The notes: generated by a model not told the origin, from the letters alone. DNA of 41,858 nt from Bacillota bacterium (GCA_021324295.1 JAJPJJ010000105.1:1-41858), one strand, 5' to 3'; counted from the stretch's first letter, positions 8,048-17,513 are shown. Program-made: numbers and translations.

Positions 8048-9268
8048 CTACCGCACCCCGATGTCGGGCACGCCGTCGATCGCCTCCGGGCCGAAGTACC
8101 GCAGCAGCACGAGCGGCTCGGCGCCGGTGCTGCGGATCCGGACTCCCTCGCGCGCGGCCGGCTCCGTGATGAAGAACTCGTCGGCGGTCATCTCGCCGAA
8201 GCGGATCACGAGCGGCGCCTCGACCGCGAGCCGCCCGAGCGTGCCGCGTCCCTGCACCGCGACCGCGCACGACGCGGCGCCGTCGCGGAGGACCACCTCC
8301 GCCCCCGGCCTGAGCGTCAGCTCGCGCGCCGCGAGCAGCGGCTTGCCCTCCACCCGTCCGTACACCACCCACCGGTCCTCCGCCCCCTCCGCCGGGGGCG
8401 TCAGCGGGACCGGCTCGAGATAGTGGTGCGCCTTGAAGCAGGGATCGGTCGTCGCCTCCCAGTCGATCAGCCCGACGAGGTAGTCGAGATCGTGATGGCG
8501 CTCGGGGGGCACGTCCTTCACGAGGAGGCGGCGGGGGACCGGCCGGTCGTCCGCCATCGATTGGAACATCGCGGCCACGTCCGAGGCCCACTGCGGCTCG
8601 TAGGTCACGAGCGTCCCCGGGGCGTGCAGGATCCCGGCCTGGACGAGCCACCCCGTGCCGGGGCGCAGCCGGTAGGCGCGCGAGAGGTCGAGGATGCCGT
8701 TGTCCCCGTCGTCCCACCGCTCAAGACACCGGCGCACGTCCGCGGGGCTCGTCCCCGGCTCCAGCCCGAAGAACGTGAGCGGGAACCCGTGGGGCACGGC
8801 GTTGAGCTGGGGAGGGAAATAGTACGCCTCCGGCTTGGGCGCGCGGCCGACCTGCGCGGCGTGGTGCGCGCGCTGATGGAGATGGTGCGGGATCGGCCCG
8901 CGGTTGTCGAAGAACTTCGCGAAGACCGTCCACCCGCCGTACGCCGCCGCGAGCCGCTGGCCGAGGAGCCGGGGGCCCGCCGCGGCGACGGCGTCGCGCA
9001 GGGTGAACCGCTCGCCGTCCGGCCCCACGACGTAGCTGAGGCCCTCGTCCGGCGGCGCTCCCTCGTTGTCCGCCGGCGTCGTGGAGCCGAGCCAGCGCTC
9101 GTCGATGCCGCCGCGGTGGGCGCCGAGCGCGTACAGGTCGGAGGGCGCGAGCCTGAGCCGCCCGCCGGGCACCAGGAACGAGCGCGGCACCCACGTCGGT
9201 TGGAGGCGAAGGACGCCGTCGCCCGCGTCCAGGGCGCGTTCGACCAGCCGGCCGGCGTCGGCGTTCAC
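8048..9268 (-). CDS. Mannose-6-phosphate isomerase-like cupin protein
   Basis: This 406-aa protein resembles class I phosphomannose isomerases, zinc cupins that interconvert aldose and ketose 6-phosphates. The metal-binding region is visible around FFDNRGPIPHHLHQRAHHAA. A downstream YRLRPGTGWLVQAGILHAPG cupin strand and a C-terminal jelly-roll end (LVLLRYFGPEAIDGVPDIGV) follow. The start chosen is GTG 9268, preceded by GGGAGGA at 5-nt spacing; the frame stays open far upstream to 10396, but that part is a shadow of the permease gene. Lying between the permease and binding-protein genes of a sugar importer, it probably isomerises the imported sugar or its phosphate. Whether the substrate is mannose is not shown. 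Confidence 0.8.
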   Translation of the reverse strand: MNADAGRLVERALDAGDGVLRLQPTWVPRSFLVPGGRLRLAPSDLYALGAHRGGIDERWLGSTTPADNEGAPPDEGLSYVVGPDGERFTLRDAVAAAGPRLLGQRLAAAYGGWTVFAKFFDNRGPIPHHLHQRAHHAAQVGRAPKPEAYYFPPQLNAVPHGFPLTFFGLEPGTSPADVRRCLERWDDGDNGILDLSRAYRLRPGTGWLVQAGILHAPGTLVTYEPQWASDVAAMFQSMADDRPVPRRLLVKDVPPERHHDLDYLVGLIDWEATTDPCFKAHHYLEPVPLTPPAEGAEDRWVVYGRVEGKPLLAARELTLRPGAEVVLRDGAASCAVAVQGRGTLGRLAVEAPLVIRFGEMTADEFFITEPAAREGVRIRSTGAEPLVLLRYFGPEAIDGVPDIGVR

Positions 9269-9303
9269 GCGGTCCTCCCGGCGGCCCGCCGCATCTCCGC
9301 GCG

Positions 9304-10320
9304 TCACGCCCGCGCCAGCCGCAGGCGCAGCCGGTCCAGGAGCACGGCCACGATGATCGTGCTCCCGATCACCACCTGCTGCCAGAACGCGGGCACGCCG
9401 GTGAGCACCATCGCGTTGAGGAGGACGCCGATGAGCGCCGCGCCGGCGAACAGCCCGAGCACGGATCCCTGGCCGCCGAGCAGGCTCACCCCGCCGATCA
9501 CGGCCGCGGCGATCACGTTGAGCTCCTCGCCCTGGCCGGTCGTCGCGTCGCCGACGGACAGCCGCGCCGCGAGCAGGATGCCGGACAGCGCGGCGAGGGC
9601 GCCGCTCACCATGAACGCCACGAGGCGCACGCGGTCGACGTCGATGCCGCTCAGGCGGCTCGCCTCGGCGTTGCCGCCGACGGCGTAGATGTTGTAACCG
9701 AGCGGCGTGTGCGTCAGGACGAACCAGCCCGAGGCGACCACCAGGAACATGTACACGACAGGGTTGGGCACAGGCCCGACGTACCCGGCGCCAAGGGCCA
9801 CGAACGCCGGCCCGGCCCGGCCGAGGTCGGTGAGGGGGTAGCCCTGGGTGATGACGAGCGAGAGCCCGTGGGCGATCGAGAGCATGCCCAGCGTCGGGAT
9901 GAGCGGCGTCATGCGCGCCCGGGTCACGAGCAGGCCGTTCGCCGTCCCGCAGATCCATCCGGCCCCGATCCCGGCCGCGATCGCGGGCAGCAGCCCCGCG
10001 CCCAGGCCGAGCAGCTTCGTCGCCACGACGCCGCCCAGGCCCATGACGGATCCCACCGAGAGGTCGATCCCGCCGTTGCCGGTGAGGATCACCATCGCTT
10101 CTCCGACGCCGACGGCCGTGATGAACGAGAAGTTCCGCGCGACCTCGAACAGGTTGTCCGGAGACAGGAAGCGGGGCGCGATGAGCGAGACGGCGACGAC
10201 GACGAGGAGGAGCGCGATGTAGATCGCGGCCTCGTACGAACCCAGGGCGCTCGCGCCAACTGCGCGGTGGAACGGGGCGGGCGCCCGCGCGGGCGTGCGG
10301 CCTGCCTGCTGGACTCGCAT
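9304..10320 (-). CDS. Sugar ABC transporter permease (RbsC/FrcC family)
   Basis: This 338-aa inner-membrane permease is rich in hydrophobic helices (AAIYIALLLVVVAVSLIA, SVLGLFAGAALIGVLLNAMV, VVIGSTIIVAVLLDRLRL). It carries family motifs: GNGGIDLSVGSVMGLGGVVA, PLGYNIYAVGGNAEASRLSG, GEELNVIAAAVIGGVSLLGG. The first is the conserved CUT2 permease signature. The start ATG 10320 (MRVQQAGRTPARAP) begins a short basic cytoplasmic tail. It is the first gene of the minus-strand operon permease, isomerase, binding protein, ATPase, pyrD, and is divergent from the kinase gene. With one permease gene, the channel is likely a homodimer, as known for this family. Confidence 0.95.
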   Translation of the reverse strand: MRVQQAGRTPARAPAPFHRAVGASALGSYEAAIYIALLLVVVAVSLIAPRFLSPDNLFEVARNFSFITAVGVGEAMVILTGNGGIDLSVGSVMGLGGVVATKLLGLGAGLLPAIAAGIGAGWICGTANGLLVTRARMTPLIPTLGMLSIAHGLSLVITQGYPLTDLGRAGPAFVALGAGYVGPVPNPVVYMFLVVASGWFVLTHTPLGYNIYAVGGNAEASRLSGIDVDRVRLVAFMVSGALAALSGILLAARLSVGDATTGQGEELNVIAAAVIGGVSLLGGQGSVLGLFAGAALIGVLLNAMVLTGVPAFWQQVVIGSTIIVAVLLDRLRLRLARA

Positions 10321-10476
10321 CGCGGAAGCGTCCTTCGGGCGACGTGCGCGACGGCAGCGTGAGCCTGCGGGGGAGTTCGCTACGAGGAATTCCCATCCTG
10401 CAGGGCTAACACGGCACGGAGGCTCGCGGCGCCCGGCCGGGTCCGGGACCGGCGCGTCGGGGCAGGGGGAGGAAGG
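10321..10476. promoter_or_regulatory. Divergent promoter region, sugar operon / kinase
   Basis: This 156-bp gap separates the divergent permease and xylulokinase-like genes and must hold both promoters. I see no convincing -35/-10 pair and no clear operator palindrome. The kinase ribosome site (GGAGGAAGG) is at the right end. Confidence 0.4.
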
Positions 10477-11988
10477 ATGCCGCTCCTGCTGGGCATCGAG
10501 GTGGCGACGACCGCCGCCCGCAGCGTGGTGGTCGCGGACGACGGGGGCGTGCGCGGGACAGCCGCGGCGGACTACCCGCTCGCGGTCCCGCGACCGGGGT
10601 GGGCCGAGCAGGACCCGGAGGCGTGGTGGCGCGCAGCCGGGGAGAGCGTCCGCGGCGCGCTCATGCGGTCCGGCGCGGCGCCGCAGGACATCGCGGCGGT
10701 CGGGCTCACCGGACAGATGCACAGCCTGGTGCTCCTCGATGCCGCCGGCCGCGTGCTGCGGCCCGCGATCCTCTGGAACGACCAGCGGACGGCCGAAGAG
10801 TGCGCGGAGATCACGCGGCGGGTGGGGCCCGCGCGGCTGCTCGCGATCACGCGCAACCCCGCGCTGCCCGGGTTCACCGCCCCGAAGATCCTGTGGGTCC
10901 GCCGCCACGAGCCGGCGGTCTACGCCCGCACGGCGTCGGTGCTGCTCCCCAAGGACTACGTCCGCTTCCGCCTGACCGGCGCGCGGGCGACCGAGGTCTC
11001 GGACGCCTCCGGCACCGGGCTGTTGGACGTGCCACACAGGACCTGGTCGGAGGAGGTCCTGCGCGCCCTGGAGGTCCCGATGGCGTGGCTGCCGGGGTGC
11101 GCGGAGTCCCCCGAGCTCACCGCGGTGGTGGCTTGCGACGGGGAAGCGGCGACGGGCCTCCGCGCGGGCACGCCGGTGGCGGGGGGCGGCGGGGATCAGG
11201 CGGCGCAGGCGGTGGGGACAGGCATCGTCCGCTCCGGCCCGGTGTCGGTGACGATCGGCACCTCCGGGGTCGTCTTCGCGTCGCTCGACGGGCCGGCGAT
11301 GGACGCCCAGGCACGGACGCATACGTTCTGCCACGCCGTGCCCGGCCGGTGGCACGTGATGGGCGTCATGCTCTCGGCCGGCGGGGCGCTCCGCTGGCTG
11401 CGCGACGCGATCGCGCCCGGGGCCGACTACGGCGAGCTGACCGGGGAGGCGGGCGCGGCGCCGCCCGGCGCGGGGCATCTGGTGTTCCTGCCGTACCTGA
11501 GCGGGGAGCGGACCCCGTACCCGGATCCGATCGCGCGGGGCGCGTTCGTGGGCCTCAGCCTGGCGCACGGCCGCGGCCACCTGGTCCGGGCCGTGATGGA
11601 GGGCGTGGCGTTCGGGCTGCGGGATTCGCTCGCGATCCTGCACGAGATGGGCCTCCGCCCGACAGAAGTCAGGCTCTCCGGCGGCGGCTCACGGAGCGCG
11701 GTCTGGAGGCAGATCGTCGCCGATGTGCTCGGGACGGAGGTCGTGACGATGCAGGTGGCGGAGGGGGCGGCGTACGGCGCGGCGCTCCTCGCCGGCGTGG
11801 GCGCGGGGGTGTTCCCGTCGGTCGAGGCGGCCTGCGAGGCGACGCTCCGGCCCGCGACCCGGACGGAGCCGGTCGCGCGGAACCGGGCGGTCTACGAGGA
11901 CCTCTACGGCGTGTACCGGGCCCTGTACCCCGCGCTCCGGCCCGCGTTCGCCCAACTGGCCGGCGCCGCCCGATGCCGCGCCGATTAG
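10477..11988 (+). CDS. xylB: Xylulokinase-like FGGY carbohydrate kinase
   Basis: This 503-aa kinase of the FGGY family transfers phosphate from ATP to a pentulose or similar sugar. It shows the N-terminal ATPase strand LLGIEVATTAARSVVV, the substrate loop GLTGQMHSLVLLD, WNDQRT, and the catalytic-base region GGGGDQAAQAVGTG with D240. YLSGERTPYPDPIARGAFVGL and the FGGY-C nucleotide site LSGGGSRSAVWRQIVADVLG follow. Length and motif order match xylulokinases, although the usual MHG of the substrate loop is MHS here. The ATG at 10477 sits behind GGAGGAAGG. It is divergent from the importer operon, so it probably phosphorylates the imported or isomerised sugar. Its stop overlaps the 3' end of the convergent signalling gene by 4 bp. 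Confidence 0.92.
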   Translation: MPLLLGIEVATTAARSVVVADDGGVRGTAAADYPLAVPRPGWAEQDPEAWWRAAGESVRGALMRSGAAPQDIAAVGLTGQMHSLVLLDAAGRVLRPAILWNDQRTAEECAEITRRVGPARLLAITRNPALPGFTAPKILWVRRHEPAVYARTASVLLPKDYVRFRLTGARATEVSDASGTGLLDVPHRTWSEEVLRALEVPMAWLPGCAESPELTAVVACDGEAATGLRAGTPVAGGGGDQAAQAVGTGIVRSGPVSVTIGTSGVVFASLDGPAMDAQARTHTFCHAVPGRWHVMGVMLSAGGALRWLRDAIAPGADYGELTGEAGAAPPGAGHLVFLPYLSGERTPYPDPIARGAFVGLSLAHGRGHLVRAVMEGVAFGLRDSLAILHEMGLRPTEVRLSGGGSRSAVWRQIVADVLGTEVVTMQVAEGAAYGAALLAGVGAGVFPSVEAACEATLRPATRTEPVARNRAVYEDLYGVYRALYPALRPAFAQLAGAARCRAD

Positions 11989-14900
11989 GAGGGCCGGAGC
12001 GCGCTGCGGAGAGCGTCCTCCAACGCGCCGAACACCGGGAACCGCTCGCAGGCGCCGGTGACCGCGAGGATGCGGGAGAGCGCGCTCTCCGCCGGCGTCA
12101 CGAGGAGCAGGCGCCGCTGGTCGACGAAGAGCCGCCCGCCGAAGCGGAACAGCACGTGGATCGCCTGGCTGTCGAAGTACGCGGCGCCGCCGAGGGCGAC
12201 GACGATCGCGCGGTGATCGGTCTGGGCCGCGCGGTCGAGCGTCCGCGCCATCTCGGCCGCGTTCGCCAGGTCGACGTCGCCGCGCACGTCCACGACCGGC
12301 ACGCCGTCCAGCACCCGGACATCGAACTGCCCCCGGGAGGCAGCCGGCACCGCGGTGAGCGGCGGGACGGAGGGCTCCGGCGATCCTGAGGCCTCGGGGA
12401 GGGCCGCGGACAGCCTGACCACCGTGCGGGAGAGCCTATGGGCGACGTCGACCGCGTCGGCCAGCGCGCGCATGATCACGAGGCCGTAGCCGCGGCCCTC
12501 CACCCGCTCGGGGCGCCAGCGGCCGTAGTCCTCGACCTCGATGATGAGCGAGCCGCGCTCGCGCCACGCCCGGACCTCGATCGTCCCGGTGCCGGGCCCG
12601 TACGCGTGCTCGATCGCGTTGTTCAGGGCCTCGCCGAGCGCCACCTGCAGGGCGAAGGTGCGGTCCGGCGACAGCCCGAGATCGCGGGCGAGGCGCCTGA
12701 AGCTGCGCCGCACCAGGGCGAGGCTCAGCGGGTGCGCGGGCACCGTCATCGCCAGCTCGTCGAGGGGCGCCGGTGCCGCCGAGACGACCAGGACCGCCAC
12801 GTCGTCGCGCAGCTGGCGGTGCCCGAGCATCGCGGCGGCGATCCGGGCGGCGGGGTCCGGCGACGGATCCTGGAGCTCGGCCCGGATCGCCGCCGCGAGC
12901 GCGGCCTCGCCTTGCGCGGGGTCCCGCGTGGACAGGATGAGGCCGTCGGTGTAGAGCACGAGCCTGGATCCCCGCGGCAGCGGAATGGTCCAGACCGGCG
13001 GCGCGCCGCCGTGCTCGATGCCGAGCGGCACCCCGCCGGCGGGCAGCGTCTCGACGCGCCCGTCCGGCGTTCCGAGCAGCGGCGCCGGATGGCCGGCGCA
13101 CGCGTACGTGATGGTGAGCGCGACGGGATCGAGCACGCCGAAGACGGCGGTGGCCATCGTCTCGCCCTTGTAGGCCAGCGTGAGCACGCGCCCCGCGCGG
13201 TGGAGCACGCTCGCGGGAGTGTGGTCCTCCCAGGCGACCGTGCGGATCGCTTGGCGCGCCTGCCCCATCACCGCCGCGGCCTGGAGTCCGCGGCCGACGA
13301 CGTCACCGACCGACAGCGCGATCCGCCCGTCCGCAAGCTCGAAGACGTCGTACCAGTCCCCGCCGACGTCCGCCTCGGCCGCCCCGGGGACATAGTGCGC
13401 GTCGATGCCGATCCCCGGCACCTCTGGCAGCCCGGCCGGGAGGAACGCGCGCTGGAGCGCTTCGGCCACCCGGTGCTCGTGCTCGTACAGCCGCGCCCGC
13501 TCGATCGCCTGGGCGCACTGCTGCGCGAGCGCCCGCAGGAACCCCCAGTCGCCATCCGCGAACGCCCGGGCGGTCGCGAAGAAGAAGGTGAGCGCCCCGA
13601 TGACCCGGTGCTTCGCCGCGAGCGGGACCGCCACGGCCGCGGCCACGCCGAGGCGGTCCGCGATCTCCACGAGGTGAGGGTACCGCAGGGCGAGCGCGTC
13701 CCGCGACTCGACGACGACCGGCGCCGCCGCGCGTATGGCGTCCGCCGCGGGCGTATGGGGCGACGCCACGCACGGCCGCCACGGCGTGGCGTCGTCGTCG
13801 GGGACCCCCGTGGCATGCACCACCTCGATCTCCGCGCCGGCGCCGCGCAGACGCACCACGACGCCGGCCCGGGCAGCCAGCGCGATCTGCCCCTGCTCGA
13901 GCACCACGCGCGCGACCTGCGCGGGGGTCACCGCCCCCGACAGCGCCGCCGTCACCGCCTGCAGGCGCGCGAGGCGCGCCGCCGCGCTTTCGGCGGCGCG
14001 CCTCGCGCTGATCTCGGCCTCGTGCAACCGGGCCCGCTCGAGGGCCTGCGCGCACTCCGCCGCCAGCGCCAGCGCAAACTGCCGCTCCGCCTCGCGGAAC
14101 CGGCGCGGCGCATCGAAGCAGAACTGCAGGGCGCCCACCGGGCGCTCGCGGACCACGAGCGGCACGACCGCCCATGCGCTGAAACCGTCGTCCCCGCGCG
14201 GCGAGAGCAGCCGCGGGTAGCGCGCCTGCGCCTCGTCCCGGGACCCGAGCCAGATGGCGCGCCCCGTGTGGACCGCCTCCGCGAGCGGCATCGGGGTGGA
14301 CACCGGGAAGCGGCGCCAGTGATGGGCGAGCGCGGGCGGGTAGTTCGCCGTCCCGGCGATCGAGACGGTGGCGCCGCCCGGGTCCAGCAGCACCGCGATG
14401 CCGGCGGACGCCTCCACCGCCGCCACGGCCTGCCGCATCGCGACGTCGATGATCTCGCCGGGCGTCAGCACCCCGGCGAGCGCGGTCGCGACGGCGTGGA
14501 GGCGGGTCACGCGCTCGGCGGCGCGCTCGGCGGCCTGCCGCGCCGCGCGCTCGGAGGCGATCAGCCGCGCGGTCCGGAGCGCCGCGGCGGCCCGGTCGGC
14601 GATCAGCGCGGCCACGTGCGGGCCGCCGCCGCCCTCTCCGCCCGCGCCGGTGTCGTAGAGCGTCACGACCACGGCGACCGGATGATCCTCCGTGCCGCGG
14701 ATCGGAGCGGAGCCGATCCGCACCGCCCCGAGCACGCCGTCCCCGAGGCGGAGCACGACGTCCTCGCCGGCGACGACCTCTCCGGTCCGGGCCGATCGCG
14801 CGGGCGGCCACTCCTCCGGCGGGTACGGCTGGCCGTCCGCGCGGAGCCGGGTCGGTCCCAGACACTCGTCGAGGCCGGTCGACGGGACCAGGGCGCGGCG

Positions 14901-15065
14901 CAGGATGCGCTCGGCCGACGCGTTGCCGGAGATGAGCCGGCCGGAGGGCGAGCGGGCGATGAGGACCCCGAACGGCAGGTGCGCGATGATCTCCGCAATC
15001 ACGTCCCGGTCGATGCGGAGCCGCGGCGGTCGGGCGCAGGGCTCGTCGGAGGCGAGATGTGTCAT
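11985..15065 (-). CDS. PAS-GAF-GAF-PP2C phosphatase-HATPase-STAS fusion regulator
   Basis: This 1026-aa protein joins a whole partner-switching cascade. A PAS domain lies at about residues 20-140 (LPFGVLIARSPSGRLISGN), followed by GAF domains at about 190-340 and 365-525. An RsbU/SpoIIE-type PP2C phosphatase occupies about 550-740 (GGDWYDVF near 568, DVVGRGLQAAAVM, LRDDVAVLVV). An RsbW-like ATPase spans about 750-880 (N-box EALNNAIEHAY near 812, G-box GRGYGLVIMRALAD). The C-terminal STAS domain covers about 925-1025 with the phosphoacceptor position at AYFDSQ (D965, S966). In known systems these parts are separate: the kinase phosphorylates the STAS protein and the phosphatase reverses it to control a sigma factor. 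No membrane segment is evident. ATG 15065 follows GGGGTGAT. Confidence 0.9.
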   Translation of the reverse strand: MTHLASDEPCARPPRLRIDRDVIAEIIAHLPFGVLIARSPSGRLISGNASAERILRRALVPSTGLDECLGPTRLRADGQPYPPEEWPPARSARTGEVVAGEDVVLRLGDGVLGAVRIGSAPIRGTEDHPVAVVVTLYDTGAGGEGGGGPHVAALIADRAAAALRTARLIASERAARQAAERAAERVTRLHAVATALAGVLTPGEIIDVAMRQAVAAVEASAGIAVLLDPGGATVSIAGTANYPPALAHHWRRFPVSTPMPLAEAVHTGRAIWLGSRDEAQARYPRLLSPRGDDGFSAWAVVPLVVRERPVGALQFCFDAPRRFREAERQFALALAAECAQALERARLHEAEISARRAAESAAARLARLQAVTAALSGAVTPAQVARVVLEQGQIALAARAGVVVRLRGAGAEIEVVHATGVPDDDATPWRPCVASPHTPAADAIRAAAPVVVESRDALALRYPHLVEIADRLGVAAAVAVPLAAKHRVIGALTFFFATARAFADGDWGFLRALAQQCAQAIERARLYEHEHRVAEALQRAFLPAGLPEVPGIGIDAHYVPGAAEADVGGDWYDVFELADGRIALSVGDVVGRGLQAAAVMGQARQAIRTVAWEDHTPASVLHRAGRVLTLAYKGETMATAVFGVLDPVALTITYACAGHPAPLLGTPDGRVETLPAGGVPLGIEHGGAPPVWTIPLPRGSRLVLYTDGLILSTRDPAQGEAALAAAIRAELQDPSPDPAARIAAAMLGHRQLRDDVAVLVVSAAPAPLDELAMTVPAHPLSLALVRRSFRRLARDLGLSPDRTFALQVALGEALNNAIEHAYGPGTGTIEVRAWRERGSLIIEVEDYGRWRPERVEGRGYGLVIMRALADAVDVAHRLSRTVVRLSAALPEASGSPEPSVPPLTAVPAASRGQFDVRVLDGVPVVDVRGDVDLANAAEMARTLDRAAQTDHRAIVVALGGAAYFDSQAIHVLFRFGGRLFVDQRRLLLVTPAESALSRILAVTGACERFPVFGALEDALRSALRPS

Positions 15066-15257
15066 GCGATCACCCCGGGCGCGACGGCGTATGCGGTTTG
15101 AGGACAGTCCTTTCGGACCGAAGCGGCCGCCCCCTCCCTCGGGCCGGCGCCGGGCCAGGCGTCCGGCGTTCCCGCCGCGGCGAGGAGGAACCCGCGTCCC
15201 GGCCGGCGAACGGCCGTTCGAAGGCCACAGCGCAGGCATCGCAGCAAGGAGCGCAGC

Positions 15258-17513
15258 ATGAACCTCGAACAGATCCTCGGCGCGTTTCGGACCCGGCCCC
15301 GGTTCGCCCCGCAGTTCACCGCGTGGCACACGATCCCGGCGCGACCGGCGCAGTGGGCGGCGTTCCCCCCGGAGATGGATCCCCGCCTCGCGCGGGCCCT
15401 CGAGCGGCGCGGCATCCGGCGGCTGTACACCCACCAGGCGCAGGCGTACGAGGCCGTCCGGCGGGGCGCGGACATCGCGGTCGTGACCCCGACGGCCTCC
15501 GGCAAGACCCTCTGTTACAACCTCCCCGTCCTCGACGCGATCCTTCGTGACGGCGGGTCCCGTGCCCTCTACCTGTTCCCGACGAAGGCGCTCGGCGCGG
15601 ATCAGGTCCTGGAGCTCCAGGGCCTGATCGATGCGCTCGGCGTCGAGATCGCGGCGTTCACCTACGACGGCGACACGCGCGGGGACGCACGGCGGACGAT
15701 CCGCGCGGCGGGCCACATCGTGGTCACCAACCCGGACATGCTGCACACCGCGATCCTGCCGCACCACACGAAGTGGCTGCGGCTGTTCGAGAATTTGCGG
15801 TACGTCGTCCTCGACGAGCTCCACCACTACCGGGGCGTGTTCGGCTCGCACGTCGCCAACGTGCTGCGGCGGCTGGCGCGCATCTGCCGGTTCTACGGCA
15901 CCCGCCCGCAGTTCATCTGCTGCTCGGCCACGATCGGCAACCCGCGGGAGCACGCCGAGCGGCTCACCGGCCGCACGATCACCGTGATCGACCGCAGCGG
16001 CGCCCCCTCCGGGGAGCGGGTGGTCGCGCTCTACAACCCCCCGGTGGTCAACCCGCAGCTCGGCATCCGCCGCGACGCCGTGCGCGAGGCGGTCGAGCTC
16101 AGCGCGGAGCTGCTCGCCGGGCGGATCCAGACGATCTTCTTCGCGCGGACACGGCTCGCCGCAGAGCTGCTCACGACGTACCTCGGGGAGCGCGCGCGAC
16201 GGTACCACCTCCCCCCCGGTGCGATCTGCGGATACCGGGCCGGGTACCTGCCCTCCGAGCGGCGGCGGATCGAAGCCGGGCTGCGCAGCGGGGCCGTGCG
16301 CGCGGTGGCGGCGACGAACGCGCTGGAGCTGGGCATCGATATCGGCGAGATGCAGGCGGCCGTGCTCGTCGGCTACCCGGGCACGATCGCCAGCACGTGG
16401 CAGCAGGCCGGCCGGGCCGGGCGCCGCGCCGGCCGCTCCCTGGCCATCCTCGTCGCGACGAGCGCGGCGCTCGACCAGTTCATCGTGACGCATCCGGAGT
16501 ACCTGTTCGCGCGCCCCGTCGAGGAGGCCCGGATCAACCCGGACAACCTGCTGATCCTCGCGAGCCACCTCCGGTGCGCCGCGTTCGAGCTGCCGCTGCG
16601 GGACGGGGAGACGTTTGGGGCCGTCCCGCAGCCGGAGATCCTCGCGTACCTGGAAGAGGCCGGCGTGCTGCACCACGAGGACGACGCGTGGCACTACATC
16701 GCCGACGCGTACCCGGCGGAGGAGGTGAGCCTCCGCAGCGCGAGCCAGGAGAACGTCGTCATCATCGACACGAGCTCAGCGCGGCCGCGCGTGGTCGGCG
16801 AGATCGACCTCGCGTCCGCGCCCGCGTTCGTCCACGACGACGCGATCTACCTGCACCTCGGCCAGCAGTACCACGTCGAGCGGCTCGACTGGGAGCAACG
16901 GAAGGCGTACGTCCGGCCGGTCGACGTGGACTACTACACGGACGCGCAGATCGCCGTCGACGTGCGCGTGCTCGCGGAGTTTGGCCGCAGCCCCGCCGCC
17001 GCGCACGGGGAGGTGGCGGTGACGTTCCGGCCGACGATCTTCAAGAAGCTGCGCCTCGCGACGCACGAGAACGTCGGGTGGGGGACGATCCACCTGCCGG
17101 AGACGACGCTGCACACGACCGCGGCGTGGTGGATGTTCCCGCGCGACCGGGCGCCCGCGCTCGACAACGACGCCCTCCAGGGGGCGCTCCTCGGGGTGTC
17201 GCACGCCCTGCACAACGTCGCGTCGCTGTACCTGATGAGCGACCCGAGGGACCTGGGCTCCACCGTCGAGGTGCGGTCGCCGCACACCGGGCAGCCGACC
17301 GTGACCTTGTTCGAGCAGGTGCCGGGCGGGGTCGGGCAGGCGGAGAGGCTGTTCGCGCTGCGAGGGGACCTCCTCGAGGCCGCGGCCCGCCTCGTCGAGG
17401 CCTGCGGGTGCGCGGAGGGGTGCCCGTCGTGCGTCGGGCCGGTGCTCGCGCTCGGCCCGGATGCCAAGCGGCGCGCGATCCACCTGCTGCGGGATGTGTG
17501 CGTCCCGGCCTGA
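15258..17513 (+). CDS. mrfA: MrfA-like superfamily 2 helicase with C-terminal zinc-cysteine domain (DUF1998)
   Basis: This 751-aa 3'-5' DNA helicase resembles B. subtilis MrfA (YprA). In that organism MrfA works with MrfB to repair mitomycin C damage independently of UvrABC. Motifs seen are Walker A PTASGKT with K83, the DEAH-like box DELHHY at D186, motif III CCSATIGN, TNALELGIDIGEM and the arginine-finger motif QQAGRAGRRAG. A C-terminal four-cysteine cluster (C716, C718, C722, C725 in CGCAEGCPSC) is the signature of the family. ATG 15258 has AAGGAG six bases upstream. The next gene encodes the MrfB exonuclease and overlaps by about 20 bp, which supports the assignment. Confidence 0.93.
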   Translation: MNLEQILGAFRTRPRFAPQFTAWHTIPARPAQWAAFPPEMDPRLARALERRGIRRLYTHQAQAYEAVRRGADIAVVTPTASGKTLCYNLPVLDAILRDGGSRALYLFPTKALGADQVLELQGLIDALGVEIAAFTYDGDTRGDARRTIRAAGHIVVTNPDMLHTAILPHHTKWLRLFENLRYVVLDELHHYRGVFGSHVANVLRRLARICRFYGTRPQFICCSATIGNPREHAERLTGRTITVIDRSGAPSGERVVALYNPPVVNPQLGIRRDAVREAVELSAELLAGRIQTIFFARTRLAAELLTTYLGERARRYHLPPGAICGYRAGYLPSERRRIEAGLRSGAVRAVAATNALELGIDIGEMQAAVLVGYPGTIASTWQQAGRAGRRAGRSLAILVATSAALDQFIVTHPEYLFARPVEEARINPDNLLILASHLRCAAFELPLRDGETFGAVPQPEILAYLEEAGVLHHEDDAWHYIADAYPAEEVSLRSASQENVVIIDTSSARPRVVGEIDLASAPAFVHDDAIYLHLGQQYHVERLDWEQRKAYVRPVDVDYYTDAQIAVDVRVLAEFGRSPAAAHGEVAVTFRPTIFKKLRLATHENVGWGTIHLPETTLHTTAAWWMFPRDRAPALDNDALQGALLGVSHALHNVASLYLMSDPRDLGSTVEVRSPHTGQPTVTLFEQVPGGVGQAERLFALRGDLLEAAARLVEACGCAEGCPSCVGPVLALGPDAKRRAIHLLRDVCVPA

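Noticed and set aside
10321-16694. Very long minus-strand frames that extend the permease, isomerase and signalling genes upstream
   Set aside because: In such GC-rich DNA stops are rare; the extensions lie antisense or out of frame to the kinase and mrfA, and clear Shine-Dalgarno sites mark the internal starts.
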